Both the position numbers and the translations under genes were made by a program. A stretch of 64,000 nucleotides of DNA. Origin: Shewanella sp. Arc9-LZ (GTDB lineage Bacteria > Pseudomonadota > Gammaproteobacteria > Enterobacterales > Shewanellaceae). Positions within the stretch are counted from its first letter, which is position 1. Each line of letters starts with the position of its first letter. The notes beneath the pieces are model-generated. The model ran no database searches. It saw nothing but the letters and a program-made list of their open reading frames with translations, and was not told where the DNA came from. Positions 56,487-64,000 of the stretch are shown here, one piece after another. The stretch covers positions 2,418,001 through 2,482,000 of the forward strand of contig NZ_CP048031.1 in NCBI RefSeq assembly GCF_010092445.1, given 5' to 3'.

Positions 56487-57101
56487 TTAGGCGAGTTGCT
56501 TTTTAGCAAGAATTCGCTCCACAGTATCAACAATAACCTGTGTTTGACTGTCTATTTCGATATTAATCTTGTCGCCAACACTATAATGATTCAAATTAGT
56601 TAACTTTAAGGTTTCTGGAATTAAATGCAGTACAAAACCACTGTCACTGACTTTACCTACCGTTAAGCTACAACCGTTTATTCCCACAAATCCTTTATAA
56701 AAGATGTAGTTCATCCATTGTGAGTCAACCTGTAATTCAATATTGTAATGCTCGTCGGTGTTACTGACAGCCTTAACCGTGGCCAGAGTATGTACATGGC
56801 CAGATAAAATATGGCCACCGATCTCAGTTCCAAATGTTAACGAGCGCTCAATATTAACCATGTCACCGACACTGGTATTACCTAGGTTAGTTACGGCTAA
56901 TGTTTCTTCCATTACATCAAAAAAAACCTTATCATTTAGTATCTTGGTTACGGTAAGGCAAACCCCATTATTAGCTACGCTAGCACCTGTCACTAATCCT
57001 TGAGTTAACGGTGGTGACATTGCGACTTCAAAGGTTTTAAGACCTGCAGCATTGTTAATCGATACCACTTCACAAGTGGCTTGGACTATACCAGTAAACA
57101 T
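56487..57101 (-). CDS. ribE: Riboflavin synthase alpha chain
   Basis: 204 residues made of two similar lumazine-binding barrels (about 1-95 and 98-195): MFTGIVQATCEV, NGVCLTVT in the first and NGCSLTVG in the second. It dismutates two molecules of 6,7-dimethyl-8-ribityllumazine to riboflavin. Divergent from norM with only 29 bp between the starts, the same neighbour pair as ribC-mdtK in E. coli. No FMN riboswitch fits into the gap. Confidence 0.95.
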   Translation of the reverse strand: MFTGIVQATCEVVSINNAAGLKTFEVAMSPPLTQGLVTGASVANNGVCLTVTKILNDKVFFDVMEETLAVTNLGNTSVGDMVNIERSLTFGTEIGGHILSGHVHTLATVKAVSNTDEHYNIELQVDSQWMNYIFYKGFVGINGCSLTVGKVSDSGFVLHLIPETLKLTNLNHYSVGDKINIEIDSQTQVIVDTVERILAKKQLA

Positions 57102-57130
57102 AATTCTCTCGTTCCGTTATAGGTTTTTTA

Positions 57131-58501
57131 ATGAATAATACAGGTTTTCAAATTTCACGCTTGATAAAATTAGCGCTTCCTGTGCTGATAGCTCAAGTGA
57201 CTCAAACCATGATGGGTTTTATTGACACAGTGATGGCAGGTAGAGTGAGTGCAGTAGATATGGCTGCCGTAGCTGTTGGCACCAGTCTATGGTTACCTGC
57301 AATCTTATTTGTTCAAGGCTTGTTAATGTCCTTTACCCCTGTATTTTCACAACATCATGGGGCTAATAATCAACAAATCATTCCATCACTCATTTTTCAG
57401 GCGGGTTATATTGCCATAATTGGTGGTATTGGGGTGATGTTATTTCTCGCATCTTCAACATATTTGCTCGACTTTATGCATTTAGAGCCAAAACTGCATT
57501 TATTAACAGTAGGTTACATAGATGCCATTTTGTGGGGCGCCCCAGCCTTCGTGTTGTATCAAGTATTACGAGGTTGCAGTGAGGGCATTTCTTATACCAT
57601 GCCGACAATGGTGATAGGCTTCATTGGGTTAGCAGTCAATATACCCGCTAATTACGTGTTTATTTATGGTGGTTTTGGTATTCCTGCAATGGGCGGTGCT
57701 GGTTGTGGTGTTGCAACTGCATTAGTCTTTTGGGCCATGTTAGCTGCGATGATTATTTACATGTTAGTTGATAAAACATTTAAACAGCTCGCGCCATTTA
57801 AGCATTTTTACCGTCCTCATTTAGCCAGTATGTGGTCTATGACTAAATTGGGTATGCCAATTGCGATGGCATTATTTTTTGAGGTCAGCCTGTTTGCTAT
57901 TATCGCGTTATTTTTAGCTCCATTAGGCGCTAATGTTGTTGCAAGCCATCAGATTGCCCTTAACTTCTCGTCAATTGTCTTTATGCTGCCACTATCTATA
58001 GGTATTGCTGTCTCGATACGAATTGGTTATTACCTTGGCCGTGGGCAACCAGAAATATCGGCTTTAGTCGCAAAAGTGGGTTTATGGTTATCATTCACCC
58101 TAGCCATTTTTACCGCCCTATTAACCGTCACCTTTAAGCATCAAATCGCCTTGTTGTATAACGATAACCCTGAAGTGGTCGCTTTGGCTGGTAGTTTAAT
58201 GATGTTAGCTGCGTTTTATCAGATATCAGATTCAATTCAAGTAGTCGCTGCTGGAGCATTACGTGGTTATAAAGATACTCGTAGTGCTTTCTATATCACC
58301 TTGTTTTCATATTGGGTTATTGGTATTACTACAGGTTACATTTTAGGTTATACCGATTTTATTTTTGAACCTATGGGCGCACACGGATTTTGGATTGGAT
58401 TAATTGCAGGTTTAACTTCGGCGGCAATTTTGTTTGCTATTAGATTGAAATACATTCAAAAGAAAGGATTTGAGTTTCAACAGATTGGCGAATCTAATTG
58501 A
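57131..58501 (+). CDS. norM: MATE-family multidrug/Na+ antiporter NorM
   Basis: 456 residues, 12 TM helices in two six-helix halves. MATE signatures: LALPVLIAQVTQTMMGFIDTVMAGRVS at the N-terminus and the repeat PLSIGIAVSIRIGYYLGRGQP at the start of the second half. It exports cationic drugs with sodium or protons. Divergent from ribE. An inverted repeat (58509-58518 / 58529-58538) follows and may act as terminator. Confidence 0.93.
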   Translation: MNNTGFQISRLIKLALPVLIAQVTQTMMGFIDTVMAGRVSAVDMAAVAVGTSLWLPAILFVQGLLMSFTPVFSQHHGANNQQIIPSLIFQAGYIAIIGGIGVMLFLASSTYLLDFMHLEPKLHLLTVGYIDAILWGAPAFVLYQVLRGCSEGISYTMPTMVIGFIGLAVNIPANYVFIYGGFGIPAMGGAGCGVATALVFWAMLAAMIIYMLVDKTFKQLAPFKHFYRPHLASMWSMTKLGMPIAMALFFEVSLFAIIALFLAPLGANVVASHQIALNFSSIVFMLPLSIGIAVSIRIGYYLGRGQPEISALVAKVGLWLSFTLAIFTALLTVTFKHQIALLYNDNPEVVALAGSLMMLAAFYQISDSIQVVAAGALRGYKDTRSAFYITLFSYWVIGITTGYILGYTDFIFEPMGAHGFWIGLIAGLTSAAILFAIRLKYIQKKGFEFQQIGESN

Positions 58502-58666
58502 TTTTTTGAAGCTTAAGCGACTCACATTGCTTAAGCTTGAATCAAGTTGCACAGCAAATCACCATTTAGACATATAAATGTTTTTTTTGCTTGCATGCAA
58601 CAGCCTATCCCCATTAAGATAGCGTCCGCTTTGAAGCAAAAGTATTTAAAGCAAGCGTTAAACAAT

Positions 58667-58750
58667 ACACCCGTAGCTCAGCTAGTAAAAAAGAGTAGCA
58701 CTACCCTCTTTTTATAACGGCGGCGGTAGGGATTGGTGGTTCAATACACC
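58667..58750 (+). pseudogene. Damaged tRNA-Val copy (left)
   Basis: Starts ACACCCGTAGCTCAGCT exactly like the intact genes downstream, but the D-loop has gained A/G residues, the anticodon loop has 19 nt (CTCTTTTT...CGGCGGC) instead of 7 between CTACC and GGTAG, and the 3' acceptor strand and CCA are lost. AAAAAGAG (58688-58695) in the D-loop is exactly complementary to CTCTTTTT (58706-58713), so a different hairpin may form. Not a working tRNA. Confidence 0.75.
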
Positions 58751-58774
58751 AGAACATAGAAAGCAAGATATTAT

Positions 58775-58851
58775 ACACCCGTAGCTCAGCTGGTTAGAGC
58801 ACTACCTTGACATGGTAGGGGTCGGTGGTTCGAGTCCACTCGGGTGTACCA
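58775..58851 (+). tRNA. tRNA-Val (GAC), copy 1
   Basis: 77 nt including encoded CCA. Acceptor ACACCCG / CGGGTGT, D-arm with GCTCAGCTGGTTAGAGC, anticodon arm CTACC-TTGACAT-GGTAG with anticodon GAC (reads GUC/GUU), T-arm GGTGG-TTCGAGT-CCACT, discriminator A, CCA. All arms pair. Confidence 0.96.
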
Positions 58852-58900
58852 CTCTTCTCAAAGAGTTTAAATATTGAGATTCTATTAAAAAATAAACAAT

Positions 58901-58977
58901 ACACCCGTAGCTCAGCTGGTTAGAGCACTACCTTGACATGGTAGGGGTCGGTGGTTCGAGTCCACTCGGGTGTACCA
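58901..58977 (+). tRNA. tRNA-Val (GAC), copy 2
   Basis: Identical 77-nt sequence to the copy at 58775, 49 bp downstream, with encoded CCA. Presumably processed from the same transcript. A hairpin with GAAA loop and T-run follows at 59002-59021. Confidence 0.96.
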
Positions 58978-59000
58978 ATTCTCTTATACAAGAGAATACG

Positions 59001-59022
59001 GCCAGCGAAAGCTGGTTTTTTT
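59001..59022 (+). terminator. Terminator after the tRNA-Val genes
   Basis: GCCAGC-GAAA-GCTGG(T) hairpin (59001-59016) followed by TTTTTTTG. It ends the tRNA transcript before the damaged right copy. Confidence 0.85.
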
Positions 59023-59058
59023 GTGTCTAAAATTAATAGTTAATATTCACAAGCTAAT

Positions 59059-59160
59059 AAACCCATAGCTCAGCTGGTTAGAGCACTACCCTCTCTTAGT
59101 TAACGGCGGCGGTAGGGGTCGGTATTCATGTGGTAAAGCGAAGTCCACTCGGGTGTACCA
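59059..59160 (+). pseudogene. Damaged tRNA-Val copy (right)
   Basis: 102 nt from AAACCCATAGCTCAGCTGG to a final CGGGTGTACCA. D-arm and acceptor 3' side are intact but the acceptor has two mismatches. The anticodon loop is a 20-nt insert (CTCTCTTAG...CGGCGGC) between CTACC and GGTAG, and the T-arm carries about 12 extra nt. The inserted loop resembles that of the left damaged copy. Lies after the terminator at 59001. Confidence 0.75.
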
Positions 59161-59472
59161 TTTCTTGCAGTAACTCCTCGTTTTAAAAACCTTTTTTTAT
59201 TACCAAATTCTCTACGTAAAAATTTATCTGCGCCAAATCGCATTAACCTCGTGCCAAACATGTTGGCACAAGTGATTTTTGAACCTGAAATGAATGACAA
59301 CTACAACTTCCATTACTGGCACGATGAATAATTTACAGTCACACAAGCCAGTTAACGTACTTTCAATCAACACCTGATGTACACCAAGTAGATAAATGTA
59401 CTTTTTCAAAATGGCTTGTTCTTTTCAACCACAGCTCTGATCCGCCAACTCAGGGCAAGCGACTTAACTCTA
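59161..59472. other. Spacer after the tRNA cluster
   Basis: About 310 bp. ORFs here have no ribosome sites or recognisable sequence. I see no feature to support. Confidence 0.4.
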
Positions 59473-59838
59473 CTATTTGGTTAATTTGAACACCTGCGGT
59501 TTTCTATTTAGATTGTGAAATTTAGTGCCGTAGCAAATGGTAACCGTATTAGTCACCATTCTTTTACCGCAATTATTCGCAGCAAGTCCGCAGGCAAAGG
59601 CAAAACAGAAGGGAACGCTTAGAGAATAGTGATCAAATATTTTTGCGACCCAAGGTACATTTACCCCTCCAATTACCAGTAACAGCCCAGTAACCAATGA
59701 CACAGTCATACTGTCACGCCATAGGAGTAATGCTTTGTGGGCATCTTTTATTAGTGGGTCATTTTGTAATGGTTGATAGATATGTTGATACCATACTTGA
59801 TTTTGCTGCTCTGCAGATGCATCTGAGATTAGGGAATA
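59473..59838 (-). pseudogene. Fragment of a membrane protein
   Basis: From about 59838 down the minus strand reads SDASAEQQNQVWYQHIYQPL, continues KDAHKALLLWRDSM, then one or two hydrophobic helices (SLVTGLLLVIGGVNVPWVA; PFCFAFACGLAANNCG) and a stop at 59473. No start codon lies upstream before an in-frame stop near 59849, and the only ATG (59709) is inside. I take it as a decayed or truncated inner-membrane protein of unknown type. Confidence 0.4.
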
Positions 59839-60555
59839 TTAATATTCGAACGTAAAACCAAATTGAGTCAGTTTTTCATAAACATGCACATCAAATCGAT
59901 ACAATGACGCTGCTCTGTGGGCAACATTACGTTGCTTCTCATTACAGTCAATTAATAAATTCATCTTTAATATTTTTCGGCGGAAATTGGGTTTGTCTAA
60001 TGTCACACCAAGAATAGATTCATATAAATCTTGTAGTTGTAATAAGGTAAATTTTTCAGGTAACAAACTAAATCCGATCGGTTCATGTCTGACTTTGTAT
60101 TTTAAGTGATTAAGGCAACAGGCCAAAATATTATCATGGTCAAACATCAGTTTAGGGACTTGTCTTACATCAAACCATTCACATTCTATGGCATTTGGAC
60201 CATGCGATAAATTGGTTTCGTCAAAGCGGACCAACGAATAAAACGCAATGGTAATAATTCGTCTGGCTGGGTAACGGTCAACATCACCGAAGGCACCTAG
60301 TTGGTCTAAATATAAGTTTTCGACCCCGGCTGTGTTTTTTACAACTCGCGATGCCGCAGTCTCGAGGTTTTCGTCACTGCGAACCCAGTGACCGACTAAG
60401 CCCCATTTATTGGTTGCTAGGCCTTTATTGTATTTAATCAATAAGACTTTAAGTTTGCTGTCATGAAGGGTAAAAATAAGATTATCAACGGTTAAGTTAC
60501 TAATACAATCAGCAGGGATGGTTTCTTCATCAATAACTTCGTTTATAAAATTCAC
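59839..60555 (-). CDS. NrtR-like Nudix-domain transcription regulator
   Basis: 238 residues: Nudix fold (about 20-150) plus C-terminal winged helix (about 155-235; LLPEKFTLLQLQDLYESILG...RRKILKMNLL). The Nudix box, normally GX5EX7REUXEEXGU, reads GHWVRSDENLETAASRVVKNTAGV, so the metal-binding glutamates of REUXEE are lost. Hydrolase activity is unlikely; this is typical of NrtR-family repressors that bind a nucleotide-sugar or ADP-ribose signal. Target genes are not evident: the neighbours are debris. NadR/NrtR-type control of NAD genes or of a sugar pathway are both possible. Confidence 0.75.
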   Translation of the reverse strand: MNFINEVIDEETIPADCISNLTVDNLIFTLHDSKLKVLLIKYNKGLATNKWGLVGHWVRSDENLETAASRVVKNTAGVENLYLDQLGAFGDVDRYPARRIITIAFYSLVRFDETNLSHGPNAIECEWFDVRQVPKLMFDHDNILACCLNHLKYKVRHEPIGFSLLPEKFTLLQLQDLYESILGVTLDKPNFRRKILKMNLLIDCNEKQRNVAHRAASLYRFDVHVYEKLTQFGFTFEY

Positions 60556-60878
60556 AGGTAAGATCCAATTTAATATAGCGAGCTTGGTTGTACATACACA
60601 CTCTGGAGATTGCCGTTGAACAACTGTGTAGTAGTAAAAAAGTCATATTCAACAGACGTTGATAATCACTTTACTCACCAAAAACATAATTGTAAATGCA
60701 TGAAACAAAATCAATTTCTACTGCACATCACCAATGCACAATATTACAACAATACTTATCATCGTTGTGGCTTAGATGCGTTTTATCAACGATCACCACA
60801 AATTAACCTGCTTAAATTATTGATTGTATTTGTATTTTTCGTAAACAAACACTTCATCATCCGTAGAATAGGTCATTG

Positions 60879-61199
60879 CTAGACAATTGATTTACTCGAC
60901 TCTCTTTGAATAATTTCAAATTCGAGAATATGACGCATCTGACTATTTTTTAGTCCTGAAAAGTCTTTGTTTTTATTTGAGGTAAATAAGCTGACAGCTA
61001 ACGTTGCCATTTCATCAATAGGCTGCCTTACCGTGGTAATGTTTGGCCACACGACCGTTGCGAGGGTTGTATCATCAAAGCCAACAACCGATAAATCATT
61101 TGGCACATTAATCCCCTGGCTTTGTGCAATAGACATCACCGCAGCAGCCATATCATCGTTAGCTGCAAAAATAGCACTGGGTTTATCGTGACGAAAAAG
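60879..61199 (-). pseudogene. Truncated LacI-family regulator (C-terminal part)
   Basis: About 105 codons of the effector-binding domain: HDKPSAIFAANDDMAAAVMS, GINVPNDLSVVGFDDTTLA, WPNITTVRQPIDEMATLAV, the standard end of LacI/GalR proteins. The frame meets a stop just upstream of 61199 and the DNA-binding half is missing, so it is a 5'-deleted gene. An internal ATG at 61151 could express a useless fragment. It suggests that a sugar-utilisation locus was deleted here. Confidence 0.75.
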
Positions 61200-61727
61200 T
61201 TATATCTTTTAATTTCAAATAACACTAATCGATTTCTAGATTTGAACAAATTCACATAATCAAAACACATAATCAATGACACATACGATGATGACGTGTG
61301 GATGATTTGTTAATGTTAGCCTCATCTCTCATGATGAAAAGACGGTGTAATGCTGATGCTAGCGCTCTAGAAGTACTTGAAATAATGACAATTGGAGGCT
61401 TATTCAGTTTTCGCAAACCAGGCTGGCCAGTACTGAATTGGGGATATGTTTTGCATTAAGACTTTTAGTCTCGGTTAGTGGCTCCGATAATGTGGTGATA
61501 GTAGACAGTGTTCCGTGATTGGCTAAGTTATTTAGCGAAAATTAATTGCCGAGGGCGCTAAACGTTGCAAAGTTAACTAAAGGTCGCTAGCAAAATGAGT
61601 TAACTATTTTGATATTTTTTCATGCTTAGAAGTGTTTATGTTGATATCGCTAAACAACTCACTATTTACCGATTTATATCCTTACTGGATAAGCCAATCC
61701 GACTAGACATCGGATTGGCAATTAGCG
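61200..61727. other. Spacer at the deletion junction
   Basis: About 530 bp between the broken LacI gene and the aldehyde dehydrogenase. No gene, IS end or strong hairpin seen. The base composition changes from A/T-rich here to more GC-rich at 61728. Confidence 0.45.
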
Positions 61728-63110
61728 CTAGAACGGAGCGTCGATGTCAACAATGGCGATAAGTTTGTGGTTAACAAACTCCTTGATGCCGAGACCGACT
61801 AGCTCGCGGCCGTAACCTGAACGTTTAACACCACCGAATGGTAAATCCGCCTTAGCCATTGTCGGGTGATTGACGAAGACCATACCTGTGGATATTCGTT
61901 TCGCCACTTCTGCACCATGGATTGGGTTGGCAGTAAATACCGAACCGCCCAGACCGAACGGTGAATCATTGGCTATATGGACCGCGTCATCTTCATCTTT
62001 GGCGCGAAACATCATAGAAACAGGACCGAAGAATTCCCAATAACGTGCGGGATTGTCTTCTGCAATGTCAGTCAAAATGGTCGGCTGAACAAAATTGCCT
62101 GAATCAGGGACAATTGGCCCAACCTCAGTTGCGGTAGCACCGTAAGAAACCGCCTGGCGAATCTTATCCTTGATTTCATCGGCTGCCGCCTTGGATGACA
62201 GAGGCGCTAGCGTTGTGCTTGGCTCGAACGGATCACCCGCTTTGAGATTCGCAGTACCACCAATATATCCTTCAAGGAACCGATCATACACCTCATCCAC
62301 AATGATCATTCGTTTTGATGACACACAGACCTGACCACCATTCCAATGTCGTCCTAGAACCGCCCAGTTAATTGTTTTCTGCATATCTGCATCGGCTAGA
62401 ACAACTAATGCATCAGCACCGCCAAGTTCAAGAGTCGATTTCTTTAATGCCTTGCCTGCCTGGGCAGCAACGACTGCACCGGCCCTTTCCGACCCTGTTA
62501 ATGCTACGCCCTGAACGCGCGGATCGTTAATGATCGTTTCTATCTGCGACCTTGTAGCGTATAGATTTTTGAACACACCTTGAGGTAAACCAGCATCGAG
62601 CATTAATTTTTCGAATGCAGCCGCGGCCTGCGGAACGTTAGACGCATGCTTGAGCAACAGTGTATTACCAGCAGATATTTGTGGTGCAGCGATACGAACC
62701 ACCTGATAGAAAGGAAAGTTCCATGGTTCAATCGCCAATAATACACCCAGCGGCTCACACAAAATTTCCGCATCAGCGTCGGCAACCGGTAGCTTTTGTG
62801 GAGCCAGCAATTTCTGTGCATTATTTGCATAGTAGTCGAAGATATCTGCTGACAACGCTATTTCTGCTTTGGCTTCGGATATAAGTTTACCCATCTCAAT
62901 GGTGAGCAGATTGGCATAATAATCAACGTCACGGCGTAATAATTCGGCGGCGGCGTGCATTATGCGCGCACGCTCAGTAAACCCAGTATTTTTCCAAAGT
63001 AAAAAAGCATCATGCGCATTTTCAATTGCTTGCTTTACCTCTGAGTCGCTTGCATCTGGGAACGTTACCAGAAGATCACCAGTGTAAGGATTGCGTGTTT
63101 CATATGTCAT
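61728..63110 (-). CDS. NAD(P)-dependent aldehyde dehydrogenase (succinate-semialdehyde type)
   Basis: 460 residues of the ALDH superfamily. Cofactor-binding PWNFPFYQVVR and GNTLLLKHASNVPQ, catalytic Glu in LELGGADALVVL and catalytic Cys in GGQVCVSSKRMII, C-terminal PFGGVKRSGYGRELVG. The closest recognisable subgroup is short succinate-semialdehyde dehydrogenases (Sad/GabD-like). I start at ATG 63110 with AAGGTAAA before it; the open frame goes on to 63161. Higher GC than neighbours. The MDR reductase on the same strand lies upstream (about 130 bp), so the two may form an operon for aldehyde or enone detoxification. Confidence 0.85.
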   Translation of the reverse strand: MTYETRNPYTGDLLVTFPDASDSEVKQAIENAHDAFLLWKNTGFTERARIMHAAAELLRRDVDYYANLLTIEMGKLISEAKAEIALSADIFDYYANNAQKLLAPQKLPVADADAEILCEPLGVLLAIEPWNFPFYQVVRIAAPQISAGNTLLLKHASNVPQAAAAFEKLMLDAGLPQGVFKNLYATRSQIETIINDPRVQGVALTGSERAGAVVAAQAGKALKKSTLELGGADALVVLADADMQKTINWAVLGRHWNGGQVCVSSKRMIIVDEVYDRFLEGYIGGTANLKAGDPFEPSTTLAPLSSKAAADEIKDKIRQAVSYGATATEVGPIVPDSGNFVQPTILTDIAEDNPARYWEFFGPVSMMFRAKDEDDAVHIANDSPFGLGGSVFTANPIHGAEVAKRISTGMVFVNHPTMAKADLPFGGVKRSGYGRELVGLGIKEFVNHKLIAIVDIDAPF

Positions 63111-63239
63111 AATATTTACCTTTTTTGGGTAATGTACTAACAGGAGACGGGTATTTAACAACCGCCCCCTGTGTTGTTGTGCAAAAGCTATCGCCCGAGG
63201 GCGAAGTCAGAACCATCAAGATGGTAAAATATTGACCTG

Positions 63240-64000
63240 TTACTTTTGACCAACATGGATTGTACGTTTGCCGAAGTTTTCGCCATTAAGAAGGCCTATA
63301 AATGCATGAGGAGCATTTTCGAGCCCTGTGATAATCTCTTCTCGGTATTTAATCTTGCCGCTTTTAACCCAACCAGTCATCTCGGCGGCGAAGTCGGGAT
63401 ACAGATGGCCAAAGTCATCAAAAATAATAAAACCTTGCAGCTTAATTTTCTTACGCAGGATCTGACCCATCAGCCAGTTCATTCTATCTGGCCCTTCTGG
63501 CAATTCGGTTGCGTTATATTGTGACACCAGCCCGCAAAGTGGGATCCGAGCGTTCGGATTTAATAGCGGGATGACGGCATCAAGGACCTTACCACCGACA
63601 CTTTCAAAATAGACATCGATGCCGTTTGAGTTCACCTTGGCAAGTTGGTCTGCAAAGTCAGCAACCTTATGGTCGATGCACGCGTCAAAGCCTAACTCAT
63701 CTACTGCATAGGCACATTTTTCCGCGCCGCCTGCAATTCCAACCACACGACAGCCCAGCAGCTTGCCGATTTGGCCAACAGTGGCCCCGACCGGGCCGGT
63801 CGCAGCTGCCACAACAATGGTCTCGCCAGCTTTAGGGGCACCAATATGCTTTAGGCCAGCCCAAGCAGTAAAGCCAGGCATGCCTAAAATACCCAGCGCC
63901 CATGAAAGATGGGTCGAAGACTTACCGAGGTTAGTGAGCCCGGTGCCATCGGAAACAGCATAGTCTTGCCAACCATTAAAACTAAGCACGAAGTCGCCTG
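63240..64000 (-). CDS. CurA-like NADP-dependent MDR oxidoreductase, 5' end beyond window
   Basis: About 253 residues are visible, the C-terminal three quarters of a roughly 340-residue enzyme of the PTGR/CurA branch of medium-chain reductases. In order: GDFVLSFNGWQDYAV, GMPGFTAWAGLKHIGAPKAGETIVV, the nucleotide motif AAATGPVGATVGQIGKLLG, FESVGGKVLDAVIPLLN and QGFIIFDDFGHL. It lacks the zinc sites of alcohol dehydrogenases and reduces enone double bonds using NADPH. The frame is open through position 64000, so the GTG at 63989 is not the start. Confidence 0.85.
   Translation of the reverse strand, partial: GDFVLSFNGWQDYAVSDGTGLTNLGKSSTHLSWALGILGMPGFTAWAGLKHIGAPKAGETIVVAAATGPVGATVGQIGKLLGCRVVGIAGGAEKCAYAVDELGFDACIDHKVADFADQLAKVNSNGIDVYFESVGGKVLDAVIPLLNPNARIPLCGLVSQYNATELPEGPDRMNWLMGQILRKKIKLQGFIIFDDFGHLYPDFAAEMTGWVKSGKIKYREEIITGLENAPHAFIGLLNGENFGKRTIHVGQK

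Noticed and set aside
59100..59409. Two minus-strand ORFs after the tRNA cluster
   Set aside because: They run into the damaged tRNA copy, lack ribosome sites and show no domain-like pattern.
60610..60882. 90-residue ORF between the Nudix regulator and the LacI fragment
   Set aside because: Starts with TTG, no ribosome site, unusual residue mix (many Asn, His, Tyr, Cys) typical of a chance frame.

Overview
The window is a stretch of a Shewanella-type marine gammaproteobacterial chromosome. I base this on a torE-torC pair, an FNR/EtrA regulator that is almost FNR-like along its whole length and lies beside a full ccoNOQP-H-I-S cluster, a psr/phs sulfur-respiration operon with its own two-component system, the thrS-infC-rpmI-rplT operon, and a low-GC, A/T-rich intergenic style. 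The species cannot be named from the sequence alone.

Layout. 1-1350 (minus): end of a trimethylamine-N-oxide respiratory operon (torE, pentahaem torC, running off the left edge) with TorR-box-like repeats upstream. 1857-5309 (plus): a PotD-like periplasmic protein and a GGDEF/EAL membrane protein arranged like the Vibrio NspS-MbaA polyamine sensor. 5330-12054: divergent response regulator and PhnD-type sensor kinase (ThsRS/TtrRS type) followed by psrABC/phsABC, a molybdopterin thiosulfate/polysulfide reductase. 12.1-16.3 kb is gene-poor: a 36-residue basic mini-gene, an orphan small protein, rnk, an 8-bp tandem repeat, a decayed IS3-type transposase and a helical ferritin-like protein. 16.35-32.6 kb is an accessory stretch: PutA without its DNA-binding domain, Dps, an RND efflux pair of different base composition, a DUF2171 protein, an IS200-type remnant, NhaA, a patatin, a DUF2892 protein and a PoxB-like ThDP enzyme. 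32.8-36.4 kb: GNAT-like protein, 1.1 kb without genes, then a tyrosine recombinase preceded by a cysteine-rich small protein. 36.8-47.9 kb is core aerobic/microaerobic respiration: lipoprotein, perfect FNR box, ccoNOQP, ccoH, ccoI, ccoS, a TauE/SafE-like protein, etrA/fnr, uspE, ttcA. 48-58.5 kb is housekeeping: DUF2987, bax, yvcK/ybhK, aspartate aminotransferase, rplT-rpmI-infC-thrS, a CPXCG protein, ribE and norM. 58.6-59.2 kb: two intact tRNA-Val(GAC) genes flanked by two damaged copies. 59.4-61.2 kb: debris around an NrtR-like Nudix regulator and a beheaded LacI regulator. 61.7-64 kb: aldehyde dehydrogenase and a CurA-like reductase of higher GC, the latter running off the right edge.

The common theme is respiratory flexibility. 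TMAO and thiosulfate/polysulfide respiration sit next to their own signalling genes. The high-affinity cbb3 oxidase sits under a perfect FNR-type site with the FNR homologue a few genes downstream. The most unusual items are the polyamine/c-di-GMP sensor pair, the ThsRS-psr locus with a candidate operator, the AUA start codon of infC, the damaged tRNA-Val copies with expanded anticodon loops, and the recombinase with its Cys-rich upstream partner. I saw no CRISPR array, rRNA gene or complete prophage.
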